DNA of 64,000 nucleotides from Candidatus Eisenbacteria bacterium (GTDB lineage: Bacteria > Eisenbacteria > RBG-16-71-46 > SZUA-252): assembly GCA_005893305.1 (NCBI GenBank), contig VBOZ01000010.1, positions 165,303-229,302 of the forward strand. Direction: 5' to 3'. Within the stretch, counting starts at the first letter, position 1, and each line of letters starts with the position of its first letter. Positions 24,370 through 36,261 of this stretch are shown piece after piece. A program made the translations under genes and the position numbers. Below the pieces are notes generated by a model, which made no database searches, was not told where the DNA came from, and saw only the letters and a list, made by a program, of their open reading frames with translations.

Positions 24370-25344
24370 ATGCTTCACGCACCAGTTCGCACCTTAGGGC
24401 TTGCCATCACCGCCGCGTGCCTTCTGACAGTTTCGACCGCCCGGGCGGACGATCCGGCCGGGGCGGCAGCGGCGACCCCGGCGAAGGAGGCCGCGCCAAA
24501 GGCGGCCGCCGCCAAGGAAGCCACACCGAAGGCCGCTCCCGCGAAGGGAACCGCGCCGAAGGAGGCCGCCGTGAAAGAGGCCGCGCCCAAGACGGCCGAC
24601 GAGGTCGCCGTTCTGGAGACGACCAAGGGACGGATGGTGATCGAGTTTTGGGACAAGGACGCGCCCCAGACGGTCGCGAACTTCAAGAAGCTCGCGCGCC
24701 AGGGCTACTTCGACGGCACGGGGTTCCACCGGATCATCAAGAACTTCATGGTCCAGGGCGGCGATCCGAAGTCGAAGAATCCCAAGGCCCCCGATCTCGG
24801 CACGGGAGACCCAGGGTACAAGATCAAAGACGAGTTCAACGCCCACAAGCACGTCCCCGGCGTCATCTCGATGGCGAACAGCGGGACGCCGAACTCGGCC
24901 GGCTCGCAGTTCTTCCTGATGCACGGAGCGGCGCCGTTCCTCGACGGCAAATACACGGCGTTCGGCCACCTGATCGACGGGATGACCGTGTTGAACGACA
25001 TCGCGAACACGCCGGTCGGGCCGAACCCGATGATGGGCGGAGAGCAATCGAAGCCGCTCGAGTGGACCACCCTCAAGTCGGTGAAGATCATGGCTCGGTC
25101 CGCCGCCCTCTCGAAGGCTACGGCCGCGGCTCCGGCGGCGAAGGTCAAGATTCCGGCGGCCGGAAGCGGGATCTCGGGCATGAACAAGAAGGCCGCGTCG
25201 ACGAAGCCCGCCGAGAAGGCCGCGGCCCCGGCGAAGGCTGGGGAATCCAAGGAAGGCGAGAAGACGGGTGAGGCGGCCGAGACGGCGAAGAGCACGGAGA
25301 AGGAGACCGCTCCCGCCGATTCCGCCCAGGGCAAGACCCAGTAG
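24370..25344 (+). CDS. Periplasmic cyclophilin-type peptidyl-prolyl isomerase
   Basis: Prolyl isomerase of 324 residues. The ATG at 24370 follows AAGGAGGATCA; an ATG at 24331 overlaps the previous stop but has a poorer context. Signal peptide to about residue 27 (TVSTARADD), then a low-complexity Ala/Lys/Pro linker to about 75, then the cyclophilin fold: TTKGRMVIEFWDKDAPQTV, GYFDGTGFHRIIKNFMVQGG, GVISMANSGTPNSAGSQFF, FLDGKYTAFGHLIDGMTVL. The core residues around FHRII, MVQGG and SQFF fit an active PpiA/B-type enzyme. About 90 residues of Ala/Lys/Glu-rich tail follow, unusual for bacterial cyclophilins. It assists folding of exported proteins. Confidence 0.88.
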   Translation: MLHAPVRTLGLAITAACLLTVSTARADDPAGAAAATPAKEAAPKAAAAKEATPKAAPAKGTAPKEAAVKEAAPKTADEVAVLETTKGRMVIEFWDKDAPQTVANFKKLARQGYFDGTGFHRIIKNFMVQGGDPKSKNPKAPDLGTGDPGYKIKDEFNAHKHVPGVISMANSGTPNSAGSQFFLMHGAAPFLDGKYTAFGHLIDGMTVLNDIANTPVGPNPMMGGEQSKPLEWTTLKSVKIMARSAALSKATAAAPAAKVKIPAAGSGISGMNKKAASTKPAEKAAAPAKAGESKEGEKTGEAAETAKSTEKETAPADSAQGKTQ

Positions 25345-25367
25345 CCTCGGGACGATAGAGCACTCCG

Positions 25368-25403
25368 CGGGCCGGGCGCCATTGCGTCCGGCCCGTTGAT
25401 TTT
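25368..25403 (+). terminator. Rho-independent terminator after the cyclophilin gene
   Basis: 8-bp stem CGGGCCGG (25368-25375) with CCGGCCCG (25388-25395), then TTGATTTT. It closes the TPR/cyclophilin transcript before the cysteine desulfurase gene. Confidence 0.6.
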
Positions 25404-25451
25404 GATAGGCTTAGTGCACCCACCGGAACGGATTCCCGAGCGGAGACTTCC

Positions 25452-26612
25452 ATGGCGCGCATCTACCTCGACAACAATGCTTCGACATCGATCCGCCCCG
25501 AGGTATTCGAGGCGATGCAGCCCTATTTCCTCGAGCACTACGGGAACGCCTCGAGCGCGCACGCCTACGGACAGGAGGCGCGGGGCGCCGTCGAGGACGC
25601 GCGCGCGCGCGTCGCGGCGCTCCTCAGGGCCACCCCGGGCGAGATCGTGTTCACGAGCGGCGGGACGGAGTCGGACAACCTCGCCGTCATCGGCGCGGCC
25701 CGCGCGCTTCGCTCGAAGGGGCGCCACGTGGTGACCACGGCGATCGAGCACGACGCGGTCCGGCACGCGGGCGATCTCCTGGAGCAGGACGGGTTCGAGG
25801 TGACGCGCGTCGCCCCGGGCCCGGACGGACGCGTCCCGCCTCAGGCGATCGATGCCGCGATCCGGCCCGAGACGATCCTCGTCACCGTGATGGCCGCGAA
25901 CAACGAGAGCGGGGTCATCCAGCCGATGGCCGAGATCGGCGCGATCTGCGCCGCGAAGGGCGTGGCGTTCCACACGGACGCGGTCCAGGCGGCAGGGAAG
26001 ATCCCGATCGACGTCGGCGCGTGGCAGGCGACGATGGCCACGATCACCGCGCACAAGTTTTACGGGCCGAAGGGCGCCGGCGCGCTCTTCATCAAGCGCG
26101 GATTCCGGCCGGCCCCGCTCCAGGTGGGCGGCGACCACGAGAAGGGCCGACGGGCGGGCACGGAAAACGTTCCCGCGATCGTCGGCCTGGGACGCGCCGC
26201 GGAGCTTGCGTCGTCCGATCTGGCCACGGTCCCGGCGCGCGTCGCCGCGCTTCGCGACCGGCTCGAGGCCGGGATCGAGTCGCGCGTGCCGCACGTGGTC
26301 CGTCACGGCGCCGCGGCGCCGCGGGTTTGCAACACCGCGCACATCTCCTTCGTCGGCGCGGAGGGGGAGCATCTGATCCTCTCACTCGACATGAAGGGCA
26401 TCGCCGTCTCGAGCGGCGCCGCCTGCAAGGCGGGCTCATCCCATCCCTCCCACGTACTTCTCGCGATGGGAGTCCCCGCGAACGTGGCCCAGTCGGCGGT
26501 CCGCTTCAGCCTCGGCCGCTCCACCACCGAGGCCGACATCGACCGCGTCCTCGAGATCCTGCCCGGCGTCGTGGAGAAGCTCCGCCGGGGCTCTCCGACG
26601 CTCGCCTCGTAG
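25452..26612 (+). CDS. Cysteine desulfurase (NifS/IscS family)
   Basis: PLP enzyme of 386 residues that releases sulfur from L-cysteine as enzyme persulfide. Visible: [14 protein letters not shown] at the N-terminus, [10 protein letters not shown] (68-77), [19 protein letters not shown]-binding Lys202 in [12 protein letters not shown], and catalytic Cys325 in [14 protein letters not shown]. The long loop around Cys325 is of the class I (IscS/NifS) type. No iscU or other cluster-assembly gene is adjacent. Instead mnmA follows 16 bases later, so the likely job is sulfur supply for tRNA 2-thiouridine, as for YrvO-MnmA in Bacillus. Confidence 0.9.
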   Translation: MARIYLDNNASTSIRPEVFEAMQPYFLEHYGNASSAHAYGQEARGAVEDARARVAALLRATPGEIVFTSGGTESDNLAVIGAARALRSKGRHVVTTAIEHDAVRHAGDLLEQDGFEVTRVAPGPDGRVPPQAIDAAIRPETILVTVMAANNESGVIQPMAEIGAICAAKGVAFHTDAVQAAGKIPIDVGAWQATMATITAHKFYGPKGAGALFIKRGFRPAPLQVGGDHEKGRRAGTENVPAIVGLGRAAELASSDLATVPARVAALRDRLEAGIESRVPHVVRHGAAAPRVCNTAHISFVGAEGEHLILSLDMKGIAVSSGAACKAGSSHPSHVLLAMGVPANVAQSAVRFSLGRSTTEADIDRVLEILPGVVEKLRRGSPTLAS

Positions 26613-26628
26613 CGCCCCGAGGGAAGCG

Positions 26629-27731
26629 ATGCAGAACTTTCTCCCGGATCGCCCCTCGACCGTGCTCGTCGCCATGAGCGGCGGCGTGGACAGCTCCGTC
26701 GCCGCCTCGATCCTCGCGGCCGAAGGGCACACGGTGATCGGCGTGACGATGAAGCTCTGGTGCTACGCCGAGGGCCCCTCGCCGAGTCGCGGCTGCTGCA
26801 CGCTCGAGGCGATCGACGATTGCCGCGCCGTGGCGCACCGCATGGGGTTTGCGCACTACGTCCTCAACTTGGAAGACGCGTTTCGGGAGCACGTCATCGA
26901 GGACTTGGTCGGCGAATACCTGCGCGGGCGCACCCCGAATCCCTGTGTCCAGTGCAACAACTGGCTCAAGTTCGGAGAGCTGATGCGCGCCGCGGAGCGG
27001 TTCGACTGCGATTATGTCGCGACGGGGCACTACGCGCGCCGCGGGTTCGACGCGGAGGGGCGCGCCACGCTGCTACAGGCCCGGGAGGGGGCGAAGGATC
27101 AGTCCTACGTCCTCTGGGGGCTCAAGCAGGAGGTGCTCCGAAAGTCCCTCTTCCCGATCGGGCACCGGTCGAAGGAGGAGGTCCGCGCCGCCGCGCGCGA
27201 GCACGGGCTCTCGGTCGCCGACAAGCGCGAGAGCCAGGACATCTGCTTCGTGGAGGGGCGGAGCTACACGGACTTCATGAAGGAGCGCTTCCCGGAGCGC
27301 CTCGCGGCCTCCCCGCGCGGCGAAGTGCGCGACGCCGAGGGGCGGGCGCTTCGCAGCCATGACGGGATCCACGCGTTCACGATCGGCCAGCGCCGCGGGG
27401 TCAACGTCTCGGCGAAGGAGCGGCTCTACGTGACGAAGATCGATGCCGCGACCGGGACGGTCGAGGTCGACCGCGAGGGCGCGCTGTTCCGCCGCGACGC
27501 CCGGATCGCGCGCGTCTCCTACACGTCCGGAGCCGACCCGGCGGGCCCGCTCGCCGTCCGGGGGAAGATCCGCTACCTGCACGAGCCCGCGCCGGCGGTT
27601 CTCACGCCGCTCGAGGACGGTCTCGCCGATGTCCGCTTCGACGCGCCTCAGCGCGCCATGACTCCCGGTCAGTCGCTCGTCCTCTACGAAGACGACCGGG
27701 TCGTCGCGGGGGGCCTGATCGAGCAGGTCGG

Positions 27732-27735
<4 letters not shown>
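26629..27735 (+). CDS. mnmA: tRNA-specific 2-thiouridylase MnmA
   Basis: Thiolates U34 of tRNA-Lys, -Glu and -Gln; 368 residues, normal length. ATP PP-loop SGGVDSS begins at residue 17. The catalytic Cys is in NPCVQCN near residue 105 and the second Cys in SQDICFVEG near 203. The central and C-terminal beta-barrel domains are complete ([21 protein letters not shown]). Sulfur probably comes from the desulfurase encoded just upstream. The TGA overlaps the GTG start of the next gene by four bases (GTGA), so all three genes look like one operon. Confidence 0.95.
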
Positions 27736-29843
<2,108 letters not shown>

Positions 29844-30955
29844 TCCCAAGCCCCCAGGCGTAGCCGCCCAGGGCGCCACCCTCACGCACCACACGGTGGC
29901 AGGGGATGACGATCCCCACCGGATTCGTCGCGCAGGCGCGCCCCACGGCGCGGGCCGCTTGGGGCGCACCGATCGACCGCGCGACCTCCCGGTACGTGCG
30001 CGTCTCCCCGTACGGAATCGATCGGAGCGCTTCGTAGACACGCCACTGAAACGCGGTCGCGCGCACGTCGATCGGCACGTCGAGCTCGGGCGCGCGGCCT
30101 TCGAGGTGCCGGGTGAGCCGCTTGACCCATTCCGCCAAGCCCTCCCGGTCGCGCTCGATGGTCGCGGTCGGAAACTCGCGTCCGAGCTCCTTCGCCATCG
30201 CGTTCTCCGACGCTCCGATTCGCACGCTGCAGATCCCTCGCTCCGTGGCCGCGACCAGCACCCGGCCGATCGGCGTGTCGGCGACGGCGTACCGGATCCG
30301 CGCCCCGCGCCCTCCATCCCGGTAGGCGCCCGGGGTCATGCCCAGGCGCTGCGTCGAGGTCTCGTAGAGCCTGCTGCTCGAGCCGTATCCCGCTTCGTAA
30401 AGAGCCATGGTGACGGAGTCCTTTCCCTGGAGCCGCTGCTTGAGCCGTCCGAGCCGAAGCGCGTCGGCATATTGTCGGGGGGAGATTCCAATCGCCCGTT
30501 TGAAGGTCCGCTGCAGGTGATGCGGGCTCACGCCGACCTCCCGCGCGAGCGCGGTCAGCGTGACCCGCTCCTCGGGACGCTCCACCAGGATCCGGCATAC
30601 CTGCCGGACCATGTCGGCGTGGGGGTTGGGCCGGCCTCCCTCCCTCGGCCTGCAACGCAGGCAGGCGCGGAAGCCCGCGTGCTCGGCCTCCTCCGGCGCC
30701 CCGAAGAAGCGGACGTTCTCCCGCTTGGGTCGCCGCGCCGGGCAGGACGGGCGGCAATAGATCCCCGTGGTCAGGACGCCCGTGACGAAGATCCCATCGA
30801 GGTTCGCGTCCCTCGCCAGGACCGCCCGCCAGCGGATCTCGTCCGTGGAGATCGGGATCTCGGTCCGAACCGCCTTGGCACCAACCACGCGTGAGCTCAT
30901 GACGTAAAGGCTAGTGCGCAGGCGTGGAAGCGTCTATCCGATCCTTGCTGCCAAT

Positions 30956-31426
30956 TCAGGATTTTCGGGGGGTCGTTTCCGGGGCAGGGAGGCGATAGCG
31001 AGCGGAATAGACTCCGAGGCAATGATCCTGGACGACGCGGATGCCGGCCTCCGCGAGCGTTTGGGCCGCGGCGTCGTTCTTGATTCCGGATTGCATCCAG
31101 ACCACAGCGGGGCGCTTTTCCGGCGGGAGCGCGAGGATCTCATCCGCGAGGGCCGGGATCGCATCCGGCCGGCGAAATATGTCGATAATATCGACGCGCT
31201 CGGGGACCGAGGCCAGATCGGGATAGACCCGCTCCCCCAGCACGGTCTGGAACTTGGGGTTCACGGGGAAGATCCGTATCCCCCGCGACTGCAATATCAT
31301 CGGAATATGGTACGCGGGCGCGTCGGGATCGGTCCCGTCCTTGATCCCGACCACGGCCACCGTCTTCGCGGATCGGACGATCGATTTCAACTCTTCCTCG
31401 GATTCGACGATCAGCGGCGAGAGCAT
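30956..31426 (-). CDS. CoA-binding domain protein (YccU-like)
   Basis: Small Rossmann-fold protein of 156 residues of the CoA-binding (succinyl-CoA synthetase alpha-like) family. Visible: KTVAVVGIKDGTDPDAPAYH, GIRIFPVNPKFQTVLGERVY, VDIIDIFRRPDAIPALADEI, AVVWMQSGIKNDAAAQTLAE and VVQDHCLGVY with a conserved Cys. I start at the ATG at 31426; the frame is open further upstream but runs into the divergent gene's leader. Family function is not settled. It lies 55 bases upstream of ada on the same strand. Confidence 0.83.
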   Translation of the reverse strand: MLSPLIVESEEELKSIVRSAKTVAVVGIKDGTDPDAPAYHIPMILQSRGIRIFPVNPKFQTVLGERVYPDLASVPERVDIIDIFRRPDAIPALADEILALPPEKRPAVVWMQSGIKNDAAAQTLAEAGIRVVQDHCLGVYSARYRLPAPETTPRKS

Positions 31427-31537
31427 GACGGAATCGTACGCGCCGTCTGGGCCCGGGGCAAGGGCGGTGGTAGAATCCGCGGCCTTGAGGAGGTGGGGAT
31501 GGTGAATCTCTCGAAGGTCCAAAGGGGAGGAAATTCC

Positions 31538-32041
31538 ATGAGGAAGCTGCTCGCATTGATTCTCGTTCTCGCCGCGACGCCGTGCTTCGCCGTCGAGGAG
31601 CACATGCCCGCGGTGAAGACGCCGGCCTCGTTCGACGCGCTCAAAGCTTTGGTCGGAGAATGGCGGGAGGTGGGGAAGGGAGAGAAGGGGACGGTCGTCA
31701 GCTACGAGCTGGTCGCCGGCGGCTCAGCGCTGCTCGAGCGGATGGACCCGGGCACGGACCATTCCATGGTGTCGGTCTACCATCCGGACGGCGACAAGGT
31801 GATGATGACCCACTACTGCGCCGAGGGAAATCAGCCGCGGATGCGGGGTGAGGGCGACGCCAAGTCGCTGAACTTCACGATGTTCGACATCACGAACTTG
31901 CCTGCCGTCTCGGCCGGTCACATGGAGGGACTGACGCTCACGTTCAAGGACAAGGACCATCTGGTCCAGGAGTGGCGCCACAAGATGGGAGACAAGGTCG
32001 AGGTGCACAAGTTCGACCTGGAGCGGAAGAAGGCTTCGTAG
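31538..32041 (+). CDS. Small secreted protein of unknown function (DUF1579-like)
   Basis: Exported protein of 167 residues; GGGGAGG precedes the ATG at 31538 by seven bases. Signal peptide MRKLLALILVLAATPCFA, then a small beta-rich domain: FDALKALVGEWREVGKGEKG, SYELVAGGSALLERMDPG, MVSVYHPDGDKVMMTHYCAEG, LTFKDKDHLVQEWRHKMGDK. The pattern of a W-containing first strand and alternating beta strands resembles calycin-like DUF1579 proteins. No reaction can be named. A terminator follows at 32083. Confidence 0.7.
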   Translation: MRKLLALILVLAATPCFAVEEHMPAVKTPASFDALKALVGEWREVGKGEKGTVVSYELVAGGSALLERMDPGTDHSMVSVYHPDGDKVMMTHYCAEGNQPRMRGEGDAKSLNFTMFDITNLPAVSAGHMEGLTLTFKDKDHLVQEWRHKMGDKVEVHKFDLERKKAS

Positions 32042-32082
32042 CTTCCGGTAGAGACCTTCGAAGCGGGCGGAAGCAGGATCTC

Positions 32083-32112
32083 GGGGCGCCGTGCCGCGGC
32101 GCCCCATTTTAT
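32083..32112 (+). terminator. Rho-independent terminator between convergent genes
   Basis: 8-bp stem GGGGCGCC (32083-32090) with GGCGCCCC (32098-32105), followed by ATTTTATTT. The run of T overlaps the stop codon of the convergent GT-C gene (32109-32111). Confidence 0.7.
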
Positions 32113-33824
32113 TTCGTCGTCACCGGCGCCGGCTCTCCGCGCGCCGTCCTGAGCCACTGGGCCGCGCCCGCGTGGCGCGGGTTGGCCCGCAGGGCCGCCT
32201 CCCAGGCCTCGATCGCCTTCTGATTCTGCGACTGAACCCAGTAGATTGCCCCCGCCGTGTATTCGATCTCCGCCAGGTCTTCCATCGTCGCGTCCGTGAG
32301 GTCGGTGTAGGCGGCCCCGTGTTTGTGCGCGATCTCCAGTGCCCTCTCGATCTCCCGCTGCGCCTCTGGGTACCGGTGCGTGTCGTAGTAGACCGCGGCG
32401 AGACCTTGATGGGAGACGATATTCTCGACCGCCGACGCCTGCCTGTATAGCCGCTCGGCATCCGCCCAACGCTTCTCGATCATCATGGCCTGGGCCAGGT
32501 TGTTCCGGACGCGGTAGTCCTTGCTCCGGGCGATGGCGTATTTCCAGAGCGGCTCCGATCCAGCCCAGGCGCGGTCGTACTCGATCGTCCTGTAGGCGAA
32601 CAGCGTGAGCGGCAGGGCGGTCAGGATCGCCGTGACGCCCGCGCGCAACCGAATGGATTCCATCCGACGGCCCACCGCCACGATTCCCGCCGCGAGCAGC
32701 CAGCAGAAGCCAAGCGACGGGCCGTAGAGGTACCGGTCCGCCATGTAGGTCACGAGCGGGAAGAGGATCGCCGGCAGGAGAAGGGCCAGCACCCAGCCCG
32801 CGCCCAGGCCCAGCGCATCCCACCTCCGGCGATGGGCGATCCAGAGGACCGCGGGGAGCACGAGGATCCCCGCAAGGTTCGCCGCCACGGAGGCGAGGCC
32901 GGACGCGAATTCGGGCGTGTCGTAGACAGGCCTCCCGCTCGGGATTCCGGTCAGGAGCGCCAGGTAGTTCCAGACCGCGTGTCCCTTGACCATGAGGTAG
33001 GGGATCGGATCCTGGGCGTAGGCGGCCTTGGCCTTCACCTGGACGAGCGTGTTGATCCTCACCAGCACCAGGCCGATCAGCGCGTAGGGAATCTTGTTCG
33101 CGATCGCCGCCTTCCAGGGAATCCGCCGCCGGCCGGCCCGAGGGAACCAATCCAGGACGAGGAGGAAGAGCGGGAGGGCCACGATGCTGACCTTCGAGAG
33201 GAGGCCCAGCGTGAAACAGCCGATCGAGGCGGCGTAGGCGCCGCGTCCCAGCGATCGAGAGCCGGTGGCGCGATGGTAGAAGAGGACCGTCAAGAGAAGG
33301 AAGGCGGTGGAGAGGAGATCCTTCCGGATCGAGATCCAGGCGACCGCCTCCACGTGGGAAGGATGAACGGCGAAGAGGAGCGCCGCGAGAAACGCGAGAA
33401 GAAAATTGGCGAAGAGCCGCCGCGTGACGAAGAGGGCCAGGATCGCGTTCAGGCCGTTCAGGAGCACCGACTGGAGGTGGTATCCGAACGGATTCAGGCC
33501 CCAGAGGGTGTAGTCCACCATGTACGAGACGAGGTGGAGCGGGAGATAGTTCGCGAAGTAGGGCTTCGTGAATACGTAGATGAGATTCTCGCGCGACAAT
33601 CCGCGGATCCACGGGTTGTCGACGACATAGGTGGGATCGTCCCAGCTCGTGAGAAACCCGTAGTGAAGCGTCTTTAGATTTACCAGGATGGCCGCCGCGA
33701 ACACGGCAAGGAAGGCGGCCGCCTGGAGCAGAAGCGGCGTGCTCTCGGCCGGTCGCAGTGCTTCCGGCGCCGGCCTGGCGCTCCGGCGCCGCCTCCGAAA
33801 TCGGCGCTCCTGCCGGGTGAGCAT
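32109..33824 (-). CDS. GT-C type membrane glycosyltransferase with C-terminal TPRs (TMTC-like)
   Basis: Inner-membrane protein of 571 residues, the intact member of three such genes in the window. A basic N-terminus, first helix at about 31-50, then the periplasmic loop with SWDDPTYV (Asp62-Asp63, the GT-C acidic pair) and NYLPLHLVSYMVDY; about ten more hydrophobic segments; from about 430 three or four TPRs (RSKDYRVRNNLAQAMMIEKR; AEIEYTAGAIYWVQSQNQKA). The start at 33824 lies eight bases after the GT2 stop; the frame continues upstream into that gene. Such proteins use polyprenyl-phosphate sugars, which the GT2 gene just upstream could supply. Confidence 0.8.
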   Translation of the reverse strand: MLTRQERRFRRRRRSARPAPEALRPAESTPLLLQAAAFLAVFAAAILVNLKTLHYGFLTSWDDPTYVVDNPWIRGLSRENLIYVFTKPYFANYLPLHLVSYMVDYTLWGLNPFGYHLQSVLLNGLNAILALFVTRRLFANFLLAFLAALLFAVHPSHVEAVAWISIRKDLLSTAFLLLTVLFYHRATGSRSLGRGAYAASIGCFTLGLLSKVSIVALPLFLLVLDWFPRAGRRRIPWKAAIANKIPYALIGLVLVRINTLVQVKAKAAYAQDPIPYLMVKGHAVWNYLALLTGIPSGRPVYDTPEFASGLASVAANLAGILVLPAVLWIAHRRRWDALGLGAGWVLALLLPAILFPLVTYMADRYLYGPSLGFCWLLAAGIVAVGRRMESIRLRAGVTAILTALPLTLFAYRTIEYDRAWAGSEPLWKYAIARSKDYRVRNNLAQAMMIEKRWADAERLYRQASAVENIVSHQGLAAVYYDTHRYPEAQREIERALEIAHKHGAAYTDLTDATMEDLAEIEYTAGAIYWVQSQNQKAIEAWEAALRANPRHAGAAQWLRTARGEPAPVTTK

Positions 33825-33832
33825 TCGGCGGG

Positions 33833-34639
33833 CTATGTCTTCGGGTTGGCGCCCTCGACGGACGCCGCGGCCAGGGGTTCGATCTGGAGCCTGCGGCCGT
33901 TCCGCTCGAACAACGGGATTCGCCGAATTCCGGCGCGGTGGAGCCAGAGCTTCAAGCAAACCCCGAGCACGCCGAGCCCGTACCGCGTGGCGCGCGGGAA
34001 CGAGATGCTCGACGCCTCGTCGAAGTACCGGGTGGGGCAGCTCACCTCGCCGATCGAGTAGTCGAAGGCGATCACCTGCGCCAACATCTCGTTGTCGAAC
34101 ACGAAATCGTCCGAATTCTCATCGAGGGGGAGCGTCTCGAGGACGGTGCGGCTGAACGCCCGATACCCGGTGTGATATTCGGAGAGCTTGCGGCCCGTGA
34201 CGGCGTTCTGGGTGAGCGTGAGCACTCGATTCGCGATGTACTTGTACCGCGGCATCCCGCCGCGGAGCGCGCCCCCGCCGAGGATCCGCGAGCCCAGCAC
34301 GACGTCGTAGAGGCCGATGGCCACCATCGACGCCATCGCGGTCACGAGCGCGGGCGTGTACTGGTAGTCGGGGTGCACCATGATGACGACGTCGGCGCCG
34401 CGCTGGAGCGCGTTCCGGTAGCAGGTCTTCTGGTTCCCGCCGTAGCCCAGGTTCTTGGGATGGACGATCGGGATAATTCCGAGCTCCCGGGCGAGGCGGG
34501 ACGTGTCGTCCTGGCTCGCGTCGTCGACAAGGATCACGTCGTCGACCACCTCTCGGGGAAGCTCGGAGTAGGTCTTTTGAAGGGTCCGGGCCGCGTTGTA
34601 CGCGGGCAGGACGACGATGACTCGCTTTCCATGGATCAC
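33833..34639 (-). CDS. GT2 glycosyltransferase, polyprenyl-phosphate sugar synthase-like
   Basis: Glycosyltransferase of family 2, 268 residues, cytosolic face of the membrane. Visible: [40 protein letters not shown] (nucleotide-binding DD), [28 protein letters not shown] (DXD-like metal site), VLGSRILGG, and [19 protein letters not shown] in the acceptor region. The pattern is that of dolichol/undecaprenyl-phosphate mannose synthases without the C-terminal membrane domain. Coupled to the GT-C gene eight bases downstream, it likely makes the lipid-linked donor for that enzyme. Confidence 0.88.
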   Translation of the reverse strand: MIHGKRVIVVLPAYNAARTLQKTYSELPREVVDDVILVDDASQDDTSRLARELGIIPIVHPKNLGYGGNQKTCYRNALQRGADVVIMVHPDYQYTPALVTAMASMVAIGLYDVVLGSRILGGGALRGGMPRYKYIANRVLTLTQNAVTGRKLSEYHTGYRAFSRTVLETLPLDENSDDFVFDNEMLAQVIAFDYSIGEVSCPTRYFDEASSISFPRATRYGLGVLGVCLKLWLHRAGIRRIPLFERNGRRLQIEPLAAASVEGANPKT

Positions 34640-34661
34640 GGCGCAGAGTATACGGTGGGGG

Positions 34662-36182
34662 TCATTCCCGCCTCAACCGGCCCCGGTCCACCTTGCCCAG
34701 GTGGGTCCGGGGGAGGGTCTCCACGAAGATCACTTCGCGGGGATGCTTGTAAGGCTCCAGCCGGTCGCGCACGAACGCCCGGAGCTCCTCGTCCAGGCCC
34801 GCACGGCGGGCACGAGGCACCACGTAGGCGCGGGGCTTCACGAGCCCGTTCGGGTCTGTCGCGCCGACGACCGCCGCCTCGGTCACCTCCGGGTGCTGGA
34901 GGAGGCATCCCTCGACTTCTTGAGGCGCGAGCCACTTTCCGGACACCTTGAGCATTTCGTCCCCGCGGCCGCAGTAGGTCACATAGCCGTCGGCGTCCTT
35001 CCGGATGAGATCGCCGGAGACGTACCACTCGCCCCGGAAGGCACGCGCCGTGGCCTCCATCTGCTGCCAGTAGCCTATGGCGCGCGAGTCGCCGCGCACC
35101 CAGAGCCACCCGGTCTCGCCTGCCTCGAGCTCCCGCCCCTCGTCGTCGCACACCTTCACCTCGAACCCCGGCACGACCGTGCCCAGGGTCCCGGGTCGTG
35201 CCGCGCCCGGCCGATTCGAGATGAAAATGTGCCACATCTCGGCCGTGCCGAGCCCGTCCAGGAGCTCGACGCCGAATGTCTTTCTCCAACGCTCATGAAG
35301 CTCGACCGGGAGCGCCTCTCCCGCCGAGGTGCAGATCCGGATCGAGGACAGGTCCTGCTTCGTGGCGTCCGGGTGCGAGGCCATCTTGTGGATCATGGTC
35401 GGCACGTTGATCAGAACGGTGGGGCGAAATTTCCGGATCCGCTCGAAGAGAACCTCCGCGCTCGGCGGCTCGGGGAAGAGGGCGGCCGCCCCGCCCGCCG
35501 AGAACGGGAAGAAGAGGTTCGAGCCGGTCGCATAGCCGAAGTAGAGCTTGGGCACCGAGAGCGTGATGTCGGTCTCCGTGTAGCCGATGACGCCCTTCGC
35601 GTAGCACTCGGTGGTGTTGGCGAACGAGCGGTGCGTCTGGACCACCGCTTTGGGGCGTCCCGTCGTGCCTCCCGAAAAGAGCCAGATCGCGGGGTCGTCG
35701 CGGTGGGACGGATGCGCCTCGAGGGAGGGCGGCGCGCCGGCCAGGCACCGGTCGAGCTCCTCCTCGCCCACGGCAAGGATCGCCTTCACCGAGGCCCCAT
35801 CGCGGGCGGCGGCTCGAAACGCGGCCGCGGTCTCGCGGTGGGTCACGACGACGCGCGCTCTCGAATACGCCAGGATGTACTCGATCTCGGGTCCGGGGAG
35901 CGCCGGATTCACCATCACGACCACCGCGCCGGCCTTGAGCGTCCCGAAGAGCGCCCCGACGTACTCCACGCCGTCCGGCAGGGCGATCACCACCCGGTGC
36001 TCCGGCTCGACCCCGGCCGCGTGGAGCGCGCGGCCGAAGCGGTTGGCCAGCGACTGGACGGCGGAATAGGAATGCGTCCCGGCATCCGTGTGGAGGGCGG
36101 CGCGCGCGCCACGGCCCTCCCGGACGCGGGCGTCGAGGAAATAGTCGGCGATGTTCAAGCGTTCCGGCGGCTCGTAGGTCAT
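34662..36182 (-). CDS. 2-aminobenzoate/benzoate-CoA ligase family enzyme
   Basis: ATP-dependent acyl-CoA synthetase (ANL superfamily), 506 residues, of the benzoate/aminobenzoate-CoA ligase type. I start at the ATG at 36182 ([20 protein letters not shown]); the frame is open much further upstream, but that sequence is antisense to the creatininase gene. Core motifs: the P-loop [91 protein letters not shown] and catalytic Lys in [15 protein letters not shown]. Divergent from the operon that carries kynureninase and an anthraniloyl-CoA monooxygenase, so anthranilate is the probable substrate. GT2 follows 22 bases later. Confidence 0.82.
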   Translation of the reverse strand: MTYEPPERLNIADYFLDARVREGRGARAALHTDAGTHSYSAVQSLANRFGRALHAAGVEPEHRVVIALPDGVEYVGALFGTLKAGAVVVMVNPALPGPEIEYILAYSRARVVVTHRETAAAFRAAARDGASVKAILAVGEEELDRCLAGAPPSLEAHPSHRDDPAIWLFSGGTTGRPKAVVQTHRSFANTTECYAKGVIGYTETDITLSVPKLYFGYATGSNLFFPFSAGGAAALFPEPPSAEVLFERIRKFRPTVLINVPTMIHKMASHPDATKQDLSSIRICTSAGEALPVELHERWRKTFGVELLDGLGTAEMWHIFISNRPGAARPGTLGTVVPGFEVKVCDDEGRELEAGETGWLWVRGDSRAIGYWQQMEATARAFRGEWYVSGDLIRKDADGYVTYCGRGDEMLKVSGKWLAPQEVEGCLLQHPEVTEAAVVGATDPNGLVKPRAYVVPRARRAGLDEELRAFVRDRLEPYKHPREVIFVETLPRTHLGKVDRGRLRRE

Positions 36183-36261
36183 GATAAGTTGAAGGGGCGC
36201 CGCCCCATGATGTACGCCCGCCGGGCGGGTAGCAACACCGGACTGACGGGAGATCTGGACG
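36183..36261. promoter_or_regulatory. Divergent control region of the tryptophan/anthranilate locus
   Basis: 79-base gap between the CoA ligase (minus) and the catabolic operon (plus). It holds two inverted repeats, GGGGC-GCC-GCCCC at 36194-36206 and CCCGCCGGGCGGG at 36217-36229, that could bind one regulator acting on both directions. No regulator gene is adjacent and no -10/-35 is clear. Confidence 0.35.
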
